Shown here piece after piece: positions 31,315 to 43,150 of a DNA stretch of 64,000 nucleotides (position 1 is the stretch's first letter; each line of letters begins with the position of its first letter). The DNA is taken from the NCBI GenBank assembly GCA_026874595.1, contig CM049308.1, positions 34,032,027-34,096,026 of the forward strand, given 5' to 3'. Below the pieces are notes generated by a model that had not been told where the DNA came from, made no database searches, and saw only the letters and a list, made by a program, of their open reading frames with translations. This DNA is from Sipunculus nudus (taxonomy: Eukaryota; Annelida; Sipuncula; Golfingiida; Sipunculidae). Made by a program: the position numbers and the translations under genes.

Positions 31315-33760
31315 AAACAGAAAGAAGGAAAACAAAAGGAATCACTTTAATTCCCATCATAGTCAGGCAGGAAAATATTCAACAAATTGTTTAATTAGAT
31401 CAAATTTTTTAATAGATCAACATTTTTAATTTATATAATTTTACAATACATTAACAGTATATCAGGATATTTAAATATTCATGTTGATTCAGAATTGTAA
31501 ATTGCATCACGATTTGTATTTGATCTGGTTAGGCAACATCAGATTATGTACTCAGAAGTTTTTATTTTTTCTTAAAAAAATATATATATATTTTTTTAAT
31601 TTGCAAAATAATTAATATCTGAAAAAAAATTAATTCATGATTTCAAAGATGTGTATAAATTGAATCGGAAACAGCTTTACAATTAGAGATACATTTAAGA
31701 ATAATAGTACGTAATGCAAGATAGGTTATTATTGGGGGGGGGGGGGGTAAGCTGGAGGGGAGGGGGGTGGGAGTGGGGTGATGGTTGGTCACATATAATT
31801 GTAGCAGTGAAATCCTAGTTTTGCATCTGACACTTATAAGCTGAGCAAGGCTGTAGTGAATAGACATGACTGGTATGGAGGTTTTAAATTTAAATGCAGT
31901 GGAACTGCGCCTTGCGACCACCTCAGAAATACGACCACCCAAAAATTATGACCAGTTTTGTTGGCACCGAATGTTTTTTAGTGTTACTTATGTTTATAAA
32001 TGACTGAGAATTACGACCACTCTTGAATTCAGAATTACAGGCAATTTTTGTGACTCCAGTGCGCTTGTGACCCCAGTAATGAGACCACCTCTGGCAGTAC
32101 TGTGACAACATTTGTCATAAGTTAATGGCTTTGCCTTGTCGCAGATAGCAGAATAAAGGATGAAGGGGGTGAACATGATTCCCCAACTCCGAGTATTAAC
32201 CTTGTCGCAGTGTTCAGGCCGACACTTGCAAGCATATACTTGCGATACATAAAACAGCCTGGTTAATTAATGGACTATTTATCTAATTATAGCCTGCCGG
32301 TCTATCGTTGGGTTCTTGTGTTCACCTGGTGATGCTTATTAACTGGGTTGCAATTACCTCAAATGTGGGGTTCAGGCAGACTATATCTACTGATCAAATA
32401 TTGTTTGATTCTCATCGATTCTAAATAAATCCATAAGTCAGTGATGTATTTATAAATAACGCTTGCTTTGGGTGAATCCTGCACATTTTGTTATTTATCT
32501 GATGGATTGCTGTCAGATTATAATTTATTGCTAAACTGTTGTGTAAGCATGCTTTGTACGGAGCCGTCCTTGATGGAGAAAGTGGCAAAATAAGGCTGCA
32601 GTCAGTACCAACTGGCTCAGTAGTTTCGCGATGGTAAAACTCAAGTTGACTCATCCATGAATAAATGACATCATCATGTAAATAATGTATTCACAGTGTT
32701 TACAATATTTGCAGGGCCATATGAGCACCTATTCTGTCATGTTTTGTGTTCATTTTGAATCCATTGTGTTGGTAAGGTATTTCAGTGAATGTAATTGTAT
32801 GTTGATCGTCAGAGCCAACGTTTTTGTACATGTATATTTATTTTTTTATCTTGGATAAATATATGTATATAGAATGATTTGCTTTTCAGGTGTGGTATAC
32901 AGACAAAAAGAATCAAAACAAGGGACCTACGCAACATAGTCCTAAAACATTATTATTATTCCCATTAAAGATAGGCAACTCATTTTACATTAAGCAGCTA
33001 CGTGCTATATGAGACTAAGATCAGAGTTTCACAAATAGGAGTACCCCCAAATTATGACCAGTTTGCTCAGTCCCAAACGTGGTTTTAATTCCGGGGTTCC
33101 ACTGTACATTTAGAACTTCTGAAAAATTAAATAACTATACTAATTTTAAAGCTGCAACTTTCAAATTTCAAATTCAGTTTAAAGATCAATTTTCTAATTT
33201 TGCTAATAATTGAAAAAATATTTAATATTTTGATCAATTTTATTTTTTGTATACAAGTAAATTTTGATATATTTAAGTTGCATTTACTGGAAAAAAAGTG
33301 GTTAGCTTGAATGTTTTTGTCATTAAGTGACTGTGACTAAATATCTTTTCTGATTTTTTACAAAATGCATTATATTTTGGCCAATAACTTTTTTTAAATT
33401 ATATAATACTGACTTTATTTCTGGCATGTACATAGGAACCATATGGTAGAATATCTATGGTAAATATGAAGAAAAACAGATTTGTGGTTATGATACTAGG
33501 GAGTCCTGAAGTGTGAAAATAGACCTGTTTTTTTTTTTTTAAATTTAAGGTTTTCCTTAATTTCTCAAAGGAAGAAAGACTTAGAGACCCAATTTTTGGT
33601 ATGGTAGGAGATTTTGGGAACATCTATCTGTATGGCAAAATTTGGATTCGTAGGTCTTACAGTTTCAAAGCGTGCCCTGTTAACGGGGTGGCCGGATGGA
33701 CGGACAGACAGACAGACGACGGACAATGGGCCATGACTATAGCTCAGATGACTTATAGTG
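31315..33760. repeat. Composite interspersed repeat, copy A (interrupted)
   Basis: 31315-31894 aligns by eye with 36180-36703, and 33107-33760 with 36706-37440. The right end 'ACGGACAATGGGCCATGACT' then 'CAGATGACTTATAGTGAGCTGAGCTAAAAA' recurs at 37440, 51360 and 51990. Copy A is split by the DNA transposon at 31897-33104. It includes G14 at 31734-31747. Confidence 0.75.
31897..33104. mobile_element. Non-autonomous TA-target DNA transposon, 1.2 kb
   Basis: The termini are CAGTGGAAC (31897) and its inverse GTTCCACTG (ends 33104), with weaker similarity continuing to ACCAC. TA follows the right end and TG (decayed TA) precedes the left. The paralogous copy at 36690-36710 lacks the insert and reads AAATTTATACAGATTTAG, the empty site. 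Subterminal 'AAATTATGACCAGTTT' occurs in direct orientation at 31944 and 33050. No transposase frame is visible. TA target and CAGTGGAAC ends fit the Tc1/mariner/pogo superfamily. Confidence 0.65.
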
Positions 33761-36040
33761 AGCTGAGCTAAAAATTGGTCCAGTGATCTCAGAGGAGTTC
33801 TCCGGAAACGAACTTGGCGGAACCCGGTTAAAAGCATATTATCCTTAAAAGTTTGTTTTGGCGGATACAATTATGTGTATTATTAGTATTAATGATAGGT
33901 GAAAAGTAGAGACTTACATTTGTATATGCTGGCAATTTCAGGATATCAGCAATACTGCATACATGAAATGTATCTGGAATAGAAGAATAATATTTGATAA
34001 ACTATGATTTGTTTAGTTGCATTAGAAAAACACTTGATTAGGTTGTATTGTAAAACTATTGAGTCATGGGTTTTGACTCTCAGCTGAATTGGTCTATTAG
34101 GATATTTTTACCTGGGACCTTAATAATGAATGAGCTTGTGATCAAAACACCTGAGAAATAAATATCTTTAATTTGCAACTTGCATATGACTAAAGTTTCC
34201 AAGTAGAGTTTTTTTATGGACCTCCCAGGATGTGAAAAATAAAGATTCTTGGTCCAGTTATTACATTTTGGGCCCTATTAACAGAAGACCAAACCTGTAA
34301 AGATCTCAAAAATAAAGAAGAATAATCATAATAAGTGAAGAAAATATAGGTTGCACCAGCACTGTTCATGAAATGATAGCACATACTATGTTCACGCAGA
34401 GACTCATGGTGATGAGTGGATTAGCTGTTCAGATACTCGAGCTTTGCGGTTGATACTTTACAGAATATGGGTAACAGAGACTCAAGATTCGTTTGAAAAT
34501 TGAAATCAGTTTTGGCAAGTTTCTGCCATTGCTGCTTTCTGTCATGGCAGAAATAATTAACTTTTTGATGGCAGGGCAGAAATAGGTTTCTACTATCATT
34601 TTGGCAGAAATAGTATTTTTGGATGTGTATTTGAAAGAAAATGAAATTGGTATTTACTTATAGTCATAAGAGAACTAGACATTAGACATTTCTTGGCACT
34701 GCAGCTGCCATAGTGTCAGCAGAGAATCAATGCGGCCCTGCCTATGAATAGGCTGATCATTATAAACTTTACTGCACAGACTGACAAGAAAATGACACTA
34801 GGTGGCATCACCTGTATTCTAGAAAAAAACAAAAAATAACATGCTACCAAAGATAAAAGAAAATTTTTAAATTAAAAAAAGTATTTAACATTAATTTAAC
34901 TGATTTAACTGATATTTAAAATTAAGGTAGGTGGCGCCATCTGTAACAAAAAGCGAAAACATATGCAATATGTATAAATCTGCAAAATTTAAACCCGATG
35001 AGTAAAAAAAGTCTGGAGATATCACCAAGTCAACAAATAGGTATATGGTGCCATCTGTGATATCAACATAAATTCTATGCAAGATGTATTAATATGCAAA
35101 ATTTCAAGTGAACCTAAGATTTTTTTTGTATTTGTAACAGATACATGTAGCACCCCATGTGGCACATATTCCGAGTTTTTCTAACAGAAGCAATTTTCTT
35201 TCCTCTCCGTCTCACAATGCTGTAGAGGGACAATATATTATTTAACATAATGCTAAAAAATATTTGAACATATGTATATTTGCAATTTAAGCAGCATTTA
35301 TCCGTGCTGTTGTTCAACATTAATTATTTCCTCTTTAACAAGCAAACGAAGTGAGAACTGTTTTGACCGAAAAAAAATTATCTAATACATGTTCTAATTT
35401 CAATGTGGGGGGGGGGGGGTTAGTGAGACCAGTTGAACGTTTCTCATATAATTTTACAACAGTCCATAAGAAAGGATCATTTGTACATTTTATATATTTT
35501 GATAAATTTATAATCTTTTTATTCTCTAATAAAATAATAATTTTCATATAAATAGATCTCTATTTAGCACATTAGTTAATCAAGGAATTGTAGAAAAGCG
35601 AACAGATTTAGTGAACTGCAAAGAAATAACAATGCCAATGTTGTATCTGAATTGGAATTGTACAATACTGTATATTCAGCACACACAAATTTATGAGTGT
35701 TCTTCTTTATTATTAAAACAAACATCATTCTGTTTGGTGCTTTTGAAAACCAATAAGTATCATTTTACAAAGTATAATAAATAATTTTTAATGAATAATT
35801 TTCCTTCCATCAAAATGAAACTAAACTCTGATCAATAGCACAAAATTGAATAGGAGAAAATTATATTCTGACAGGCCAAAGTCCTGGTATGAATGTCTAT
35901 TTAGTAGTATTCAGAGAGGCCTACCTCGCAACACGATGCAACATACCTTGCAGTACAATGGAGCCAGTCGATTTAAGACAATCCCTGATCAGCTGCTAAC
36001 AATAGCAAGTGCAAAATTGGCTCCAAATATTAAATTATAT
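33761..36040. repeat. Degenerate members of the 338-bp and palindrome families; otherwise gene-free
   Basis: 34200-34500 carries 338-bp-family landmarks (TATGGGTAACAGAGACT, GTCTCAAAAATA-like). 34910-35130 carries GGTGGCGCCATCTG with 'GCAAAATTTAAACC'. A G13 run is at 35407-35419. Frames at 35114-35551 and 35846-36094 show no domain; the latter (SRFKTIPDQLLTIASAKLAP) reads somewhat like protein but lacks context. Confidence 0.5.
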
Positions 36041-36042
36041 GA

Positions 36043-37440
36043 ACAAGAGACTCATGGGTCACATCGCTCAGCTGAATTTTGGAAAAATTTCTAACATGAA
36101 TGTGATGAAGTAACTGATATTTTATAAGTAAAATATATAATTATTGATATTTTATTCATAATTATTGAATATTGAAAAACTGACAGAGCGAAAGGAAAAC
36201 AAAATAAATCACTTTAATTTCCATTATACTGAGTCAGGAAAATATTGAACAATTTTTTTAATCAGATTCAATTTTTTTAATACATAAACTTTTTTAATTT
36301 ATAATTTTTTACAATATATTAACAGTATATGATAAATATTTGAATATTTATGTTGATTCACATGTGTAAATTGCATGAAAATTTGTATTTTATCTGGTTT
36401 GACAACATTGCATTATGTACACAGAAGTTTTAAGTTTTCTTTAAAAAAATTATATATTTTTTTTTAATTTGCAAAATATTGAATATCTGAAAGAGCTCAG
36501 GATTTCAAAAATATGTTTACATTGGATCGGAAACAGCTTTAGAATTATAAATAACAATGGACAATAACAGTACGTTTTGCAACATAAGTTATTATTTAGT
36601 GGGGTGGGGGGATATTGGGAGTGCTATATCAGTTTTGCATCACTAATAAGGTTACCAAGGCTGTAGTGAATAGACATGACTCGTCTGGAGTTTGTAAATT
36701 TATACAGATTTAGAACTTCTGAAATATTCAAAAACTAGACTAATTCTTAAGCTGGAACTTTCAAATTTCAAAATTAAAGAGATGCAATTCATATATATAC
36801 CAGCTGTAAAAATGAAATCAAATATATTTACAAGAAAAAAACATGCCATGGTGAAAGTTGGCGAAAATTTAAGGACTAATTATATATTTTTGCTAATAAT
36901 TTTTAAAATACTGAAAATTTTTATCTTATTTTGGATATACCACTTAATTTTGATATATTTATGCTGTATTTAATGAAGAAAAAGTGACTAGCTTGAACAT
37001 TTTTGGGATTAATTGACCAGATATCTTTTCTGATTTTTTACAAATACATTATGTTTTAACTAACCCATAACTTTTATGTATTAAAGAATATGGAACTAAT
37101 TTCTCGTATGTACATAGGAATTAGATAGAGAAATATTTATTGTGAATATGAGAAAAAACAGATGTCTGGTTTTGATACTAGGCCATTTGGAAATTAGAAA
37201 AATAGGTTTTTATTAAAAAGTTGATGTTTTTCGTTAATTTCTCAAAGGAACGAAGACCTAGAGATCCAAATTTTGGTATGTTAGGAGATTTTCGGTACAT
37301 CCATCTGTATGGTGAAAATTAGATGCGTAGGTTTTACAGTTTGAAAATGTGCCATGTTAAGAGCCGGCCGGATGGCTGGATGCACGACGGACAATGGATC
37401 ATAACTATAGCTGAGATGACTTATAGTCAGCTGAGCTAAA
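36043..37440. repeat. Composite interspersed repeat, copy B (empty-site allele)
   Basis: It runs from the recurrent start 'AACAAGAGACTCATGGGTCA' then CATCGCTCAGCTGA to the recurrent end 'GACTTATAGTCAGCTGAGCTAAAAA'. Both ends carry CTCAGCTGA in inverted orientation. It has its own ~110-bp insertion near 36780-36885 relative to copy A. Minus-strand and plus-strand frames inside are not genes. Confidence 0.7.
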
Positions 37441-37559
37441 AATGACTATGAAGATCAAAGTCAAGGTCAGTGATTTTTGACCGCATGATAGAACATGGCT
37501 ACGGCAATGTGTTCATCGATTTTAAAGAAAAACTAGATACGGGTAGTCGACAAGCGACT

Positions 37560-38800
37560 TCGTGTATCCACCGAAACCAGAGAGGTACGGGTGAAGCCGG
37601 GGAAGTGATCCATGGAATGAGTGGCAAGGGGATATAGAGTGAGATCTGTTGTATATTAGCATGGGTATCTGCCCGATAAACATGATCTTGCAAAATTTTA
37701 AGCCAATACATCAAACCAATCCTGAGATATCAGCATGGATGTCTGAAGCCTAAAAGTGAATGTAGGTGGTGCCAGCTGAGTGTAAATGTATATGTAGGTG
37801 GCGCCACCTGTCTTATAAATGAAAAATTTATCGGAGATTAAAAAATTGCAAAATTTCAGGTGAATAAGCCCAACCACTGCAGATATATGCAAGATTTTAT
37901 CCCAAGGCAGACAAACAAATGGACACTGTGCAAAATTGGTTGGAGATGGTGGCACCAATTTTGGGTATGACAAAGAGCTGTGTTAGGGCTTAAGATATGC
38001 AAATTTTCAGGCTGATATGTCAAAGCAGTTCTGAGATATTCGGAAAGTTTTGTACAGCATAAACAGTAATGCAGGTGGCACCACGTGTCACATAATTATA
38101 AAGAGCTATGTTAGATGTATAAACGTGCAAAATTGACTGATTGGTCAAATGAATCCTGAGATATCAGCATGAATGTCTGCAGTGTAAACGGTAATGTAGG
38201 TGGCGCCACCTGTCACAAAAATGAAAAACCTATCCAAGATGTATAAATGTGCAAAATTTTAGCCAGATTGGTCAAATGGTTCCAGAGATATGTATGATTT
38301 TATCCCAAAGCAGACAAACAGATGGACACTGTGTGAAAACGGTTGCAGGTGGCACGACCAGTTTTGGGGATAATAAAGACCTACGTTAGGCCTATAAATA
38401 TGCAAAATTTCAGGCTGATATGTCAAAGCAGTCCTGAGATATTTGCAGGGTTTTCTGCAACGTAAACGGTAATGTAGGTGGCGCCACCTGTCACAAAAAT
38501 GAAAAACGTATCTAAGATATATAAATGTGCAAAATTTCAGCCAGATTGGTGAAACGGTTCCAGAGATATAACGGTTTATATATGAAGAAAGACCCACAAA
38601 TGGACGCTGCACGCAGAGGAAAGGTTAGAGGTAAAAAAAAATCGGGGCGAAGCAGTTCACATGTGACCAAAACATAATCCCGAGTTTCATAAAATTGTGC
38701 CCAGTGGTTACGGAGGAGTTCTGCAGACGACGCGGCGGCGGACTAAAAACATAGTATCCGGAGAACTTTGTTTTGGCGGATACAAATATCCAGTACTTAC
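37560..38800. repeat. Second palindrome repeat field
   Basis: Perfect GGTGGCGCCACC at 37797-37808, 38199-38210 and 38477-38488, with partner landmarks 'GCAAAATTTCAG', 'GAGATAT', 'AACGGTAATGTAGGTGG' and 'ATGGACACTGTG'. It ends 'GTTCACATGTGACCAAAACA' and 'GAACTTTGTTTTGGCGGATA', the same terminal module as at 22.8-22.9 kb. It is non-coding. Confidence 0.75.
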
Positions 38801-39120
38801 TACAAAGCAAGTTAAATCACCCAAAATGACAAAAATGACAAACAGATGGGCGCTGCGGAAAAATGGTTGCAGGTGTTGCCACCAGTTTTGGTCAGGATCA
38901 AGGCCTATATTAGAACTATACATATGTACAATTTCAGGCTGATCCGTTAAATGTTTCCTGAGATATAAGGATGAATGTCTGGAGCGCAAACGGGGAGTTA
39001 GGTCACTGGTGCAGGATTCTTGAGATATAAGCATAAATATCTGAAGCATAAATGGGAAGGTAGGTGGTGTTACCTCTCTCAAAAATGGAAAACCTATGCA
39101 AGATGTATAAACGTGCAAAA

Positions 39121-39400
39121 TTTCCCGATGTTGCCCAGATGTGTCCCGGTGTTGCCCAGATGTTTCCCGATGTTGCCCAGATGTTTCCCGATGTTGCCCA
39201 GATGTTTCCCGATGTTGGCCCGATCTTGACAAATTTTGAACATGTTAAAAAATCTCCCGATGTCACCCGATCTTTTCAAGCTCCCCGGTGTTGCCCAGAT
39301 GTGTCCCGATGTTGTCCAGATGTTTCCCGGTGTTGCCCAGATGTTTCCCGATGTTAGCCCGATGTCACATCGGGACAACATCGGGGACAACACCGGCGAT
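39121..39400. repeat. 21-bp minisatellite in two blocks
   Basis: Unit GTTGCCCAGATGTTTCCCGA(T) is repeated at 39128-39225 and 39290-39395, with a ~60-bp spacer. The period is seven codons, so both strands stay open (plus PDVAQMF, minus GNIWATS). Open frames of 69-174 codons here are repeat artefacts. Confidence 0.9.
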
Positions 39401-40140
39401 GTGTAAGCCCTACTTTACGCTTCTTCTCCTCCTTCCGCTTGTTTGCATTTTATCCAGGTTCATCTAGTTAAGGCGTCATCATAGATCCAGATTACTTTAT
39501 ATAATTTCCTATTATCATCAGCGTTGGTCTCTATTAACTATACATTTAACTATACATATCAAGTGAGCGTGAAAAAGGCCGAAAACCCTGGTTAGCTTTG
39601 TCTTCTACAGAAGACATATGGTGCCACCATCTGACCATCTCTCATTTTCTTTTCTTTCTTTTAATATCCAATCATTGCAAATGGACCGTACTGTCATAAT
39701 TTTAAAATTAAATTTAATTTTGAAATTAATGGAGAGAATTGTGTTGTTTTATGCTTATATATGGCAAGGTGGGCCTCGTCAAAGTTACACAAACGATACG
39801 ATTGTACTGCAGAAAAGTATAACACTGTACACTTTATAGCATTTATTTAGCCCCAGTCATGTTAAACATCCTCTCACTGCACCACTGTGCACAGTAAGTT
39901 GGATCCCACTGTTACCCCCCCCCCCCCCCCCCCCCTTGCGAGGATGTTGACATGACCTAAGGAGGTACAGTTTTCCATGTTGTCTCTGCCCAAAAAAATG
40001 AAAAATAAGTAAATTTGACTTAACCTACAAATGCTAATTATAGTAACGTTCATGAATAATAATGTCTTCTGGTGATATTTAAAAACATACAGCTCCTCTG
40101 TTGACGAGGCCCCGGGCGATAAAGCGGCGGCTCAGATTAT
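39401..40140. other. Gene-free stretch with C21 tract
   Basis: A 21-C run lies at 39915-39935. No supported gene. Confidence 0.6.
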
Positions 40141-40147
40141 TGCATTA

Positions 40148-40354
40148 TTAACAGTCTCTCTCGATCTTATCCAGAAGCCGAGAGCAAATGAGGATAGTCG
40201 AAAGTTGCCGACTGCTCTCTTTGTAGCTACCCCTTTTTGTTAGTCTTTGGAACCGAAGGCAATTGATAAGGCGGGACCAGCGGTCCCCTAAATCCCATTG
40301 TGCCAATAGATTCACACAGCGGTCATCAATCAGATTGGTGCGGAGAATGATCAT
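40148..40354 (-). CDS. Unassigned open frame, strand uncertain
   Basis: The minus strand has 68 codons (INCLRFQRLTKRGSYKESSR ... LDKIERDC) with a GC content above its surroundings and a helix-like Leu pattern. The plus strand also has an open stretch (DKAAAQIIALLTVSLDLIQK) from about 40084 to 40230. Elevated GC suggests former coding sequence, but I cannot decide strand or family. No clear splice sites bound it. Confidence 0.25.
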   Translation of the reverse strand: MIILRTNLIDDRCVNLLAQWDLGDRWSRLINCLRFQRLTKRGSYKESSRQLSTILICSRLLDKIERDC

Positions 40355-40826
40355 ATTTGCGATTCATCGATATTATTTATCATCTGGATTACAGATCCAC
40401 ATATTTATTTATATCCTTTAGAGAGACTCCATTTAACATGTCATGATGAAACAATGCAGATTTTCTAAGTTCCATTTGTGTGATTTTCAATTTTAAAATA
40501 GTTTACAGATTTCCTTTTTTTTGTAGGGGAGGGAGGATGAAGGAAAAATAACATAATCATCGAGAAAAGATTTTACAATGCTCAGATACCTGACATCTAG
40601 GTTTTAAAGTAGAATTACTTCATTATGTTCATTAAGGGCAATTAAGGAAACTGATTGCTCACATGTTACAATAATAACTAAAATGATATCAACTCAGTTT
40701 TCTCCCGGGTTTATTTCAGTATTAGGCTGAAATTAACTAGAAGAACTAGAGTTTGAAAAAATCAACAGTACCTTCTTATAGTAGGCACTTTATTTGGCAA
40801 TGGGCATCAGTCACAAGCTCCTTTAC

Positions 40827-41034
40827 CTTTGCACCTCTGTAACATCAGCCATATTGATGTTCAAAATGTAATTGGTGTCCACGTAACTTAGACTGCAGGT
40901 GCAGTATTGTGTCGAGAAACCTGGACTATCACAGCGACCGTCCACTGCTACACAAGCGGGCATGTTCTCGTTTATATCAAGTCCTTTCCCTGCACAATTT
41001 GGAGCTTGTTGGGTACACATCAAGACGTTGGATT
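40827..41034 (-). CDS. Cys-rich extracellular-type internal exon
   Basis: A minus-strand exon of 208 bp bounded by acceptor GTCTTTTCAG| and donor CAAAG|GTAAAG; phase 1 in, phase 2 out, 68 full codons without a stop. The peptide holds seven Cys: MCTQQAPNCAGKGLDINENM then PACVAVDGRCDSP and STQYCTCSLSYVD. Even-spaced Cys, Gly and Asn without Lys-rich stretches suggest a disulfide-bonded secreted or ectodomain module, EGF-like in flavour, though the spacing fits no family I can name. Partner exons are not found; the promoter could lie in the CpG-retaining stretch upstream on the same strand (42-43 kb). Confidence 0.5.
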
Positions 41035-41659
41035 CTGAAAAGACAATGCTTGATTTTGCCCTTAACATTTACATAAGCCATTAAGACAGTCACTGAAGCA
41101 AAAAGTATCTGAATAAAACTTTGATAAATTCATAATCACCCAGTGTTAAATCTTGGTTTGTTGTTATCTGCTCCTATTAAAACTAGAACTGTTATACTAC
41201 GGGTAAATCGTGCCATATTTACCCTGAGTATTCAGGTGATCTGGTGACTGGTATCTCCAACAACTAGTTTTCTCCATGTTTTTTTGTTGCATTTCCATTA
41301 TATGTCTGGTGAATAAATTATTGATCAGACTTTTGTATTCATTTGTTGGATCAGGCATAAACAATCAATTTTGGGAAATCAATGTTAACTTGTATTTCAA
41401 CAAAGTTTGCACTATGGTGACCGAAAAGAAAACAAAACACTTGCATTGTCTCAAGCGTTAACAGGAGAAGATTCAGAATGGAAGCTGAGAAAAAAGCAGA
41501 ATCCAGAGGACGAAAAAGAATTAAACAGGTTTCAGTCTTTCATTGTAGGAGAGCAACCGTGTTTGGCGATGCAGGTTACCAACTGCGAGAAAGAGAGGAC
41601 AATTCGCATCGCAGAGGGACATACCAACGGAAATTGCGATGAGAAATTTACATCGTATC

Positions 41660-43150
41660 CAAACTAGAAGAGTGGAGTTCCAAATCACACACAAACACAC
41701 ACACACAAACAAACATACACTAATTAATATTTATGCTAAATCATCAGTCAAATCTTGGACAGACGTATGGGAAAACAACATTTACAACTTTACTACATTT
41801 GACAACAGTCCAACATGCACTTTCACTTTGCATGCTTTGTGGAGACAAGAAATAAAAATAAAACAACTCAGCAATACAGAATTACACGGTGACCTAGATT
41901 GTCAACACAGAGCTCATAGTAAGTCAGTCAAACTCCAAAACACTGCTCCCAACAACCTAATATTGTGCAAAATAGTATGCAAATACTATACAATACCATA
42001 TAATCATCACCCACAAGATCCATACCACTGTTGAAATGAATAAGGAAATGCTACAGTTATATGGTTCAACCATTATACTACATATGTATCAGTATTTCAT
42101 ATAACCAATATTCAGTACTACTATTCATATAGTATATACCACACACCATAAGCCTACCTATGCCACAAGAAGCAGGTACTCTAGTGACCTCTTGGCTCTC
42201 TCACGCCCCCGTCACTACAGGTCGTCTCATCGGATTACCACAGTTGACCATGGCAGCCTAAATTATAAACCATCACAACAATACCTAAGTCTGTTACCTC
42301 CGGAATATCTGATAATCTCCCGACATTAAACATTAAATAAATATCCATTATATGCCAGTATCAAATATCATTACTGTCAACCGCTTTATAGAGCCTCTCA
42401 ACTGTATAGTGTGTTAACAATGGAAAATATGAATTTCTACAGTGTAAACAAATTAAATATCAGCATAACAGTACTGGGAAAAATTAATGGAAAAAGTCCC
42501 ATGTGCTACAGATCTCGTCGGCAAAAACCACAATCTATAGTCCTCATTCCAGAATATTTCCGAACTTAATATTTTACGATATTTAGCATAAACAGTTCTT
42601 CAAGTTGTGCAACAATCTAAAGTCCTTAATAACAATATGCCTTGTCCCTAGCATCCTATCATAACTTCCAACGAAACGATAAAAAACCCCAATCCAGCCG
42701 TAAAACTGTGCGCTGAATCAGCCGATTCGTTTTATTATGCCGCCATGTGCAAAAATTCATCACATTATTTCGCAAGCCGATTAATACATAATAATGCTGC
42801 GTTTAACCAATACTTTGATCATCGCACGATTCCTACCGTCCTACGGGTTTTCTTTACAGAAATTAACATCTGTTTACCTTAATCCAACGACACATTCGCT
42901 GTATTAAATCCCGTCAAGGGCTGTCGAAACTTTAAACTGCGTTCTTCTCAACAAAGTTTTGTGATATCTCATAATGCAATATTACATCGCACCCAGCGAT
43001 ATTTCCTGTAAAAAATATGCTCAAATTACCTCATACTCTCCACGAAACATTTAAAATAAGCTCAGAAATATTAATTCTCTACACACACTCGCCATAATCG
43101 ACCGCCTAGACCTATAATATTAGATATATCTGAGTTAACCCTCCCCCACA
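41660..43150. other. A/C-rich, CpG-retaining stretch without genes
   Basis: The plus strand is clearly rich in A and C and poor in G over ~1.5 kb (for example ACACACAAACACACACAC at 41690, CATCACAACAATACC at 42271). From ~42180 CG dinucleotides become frequent (TCGTCTCATCGG, GCGCTGAATCAGCCG, ATCGCACGATTCCTACCGTC). No frame, repeat unit or RNA gene is recognised. It may be an unmethylated regulatory segment of a minus-strand gene. Confidence 0.4.

Noticed and set aside
38708-39393. 174-, 99- and 97-codon frames with SGQHRET or PDVAQMF repeats
   Set aside because: Artefacts of the 21-bp minisatellite, open on both strands.
41407-42034. 86- and 131-codon plus-strand frames
   Set aside because: No domain; they run through CA-rich DNA and stay open because of low G content and few stops.
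41660-43150. Nuclear copy of mitochondrial DNA, suggested by strand skew
   Set aside because: No mitochondrial protein, rRNA or tRNA sequence could be read in any frame.
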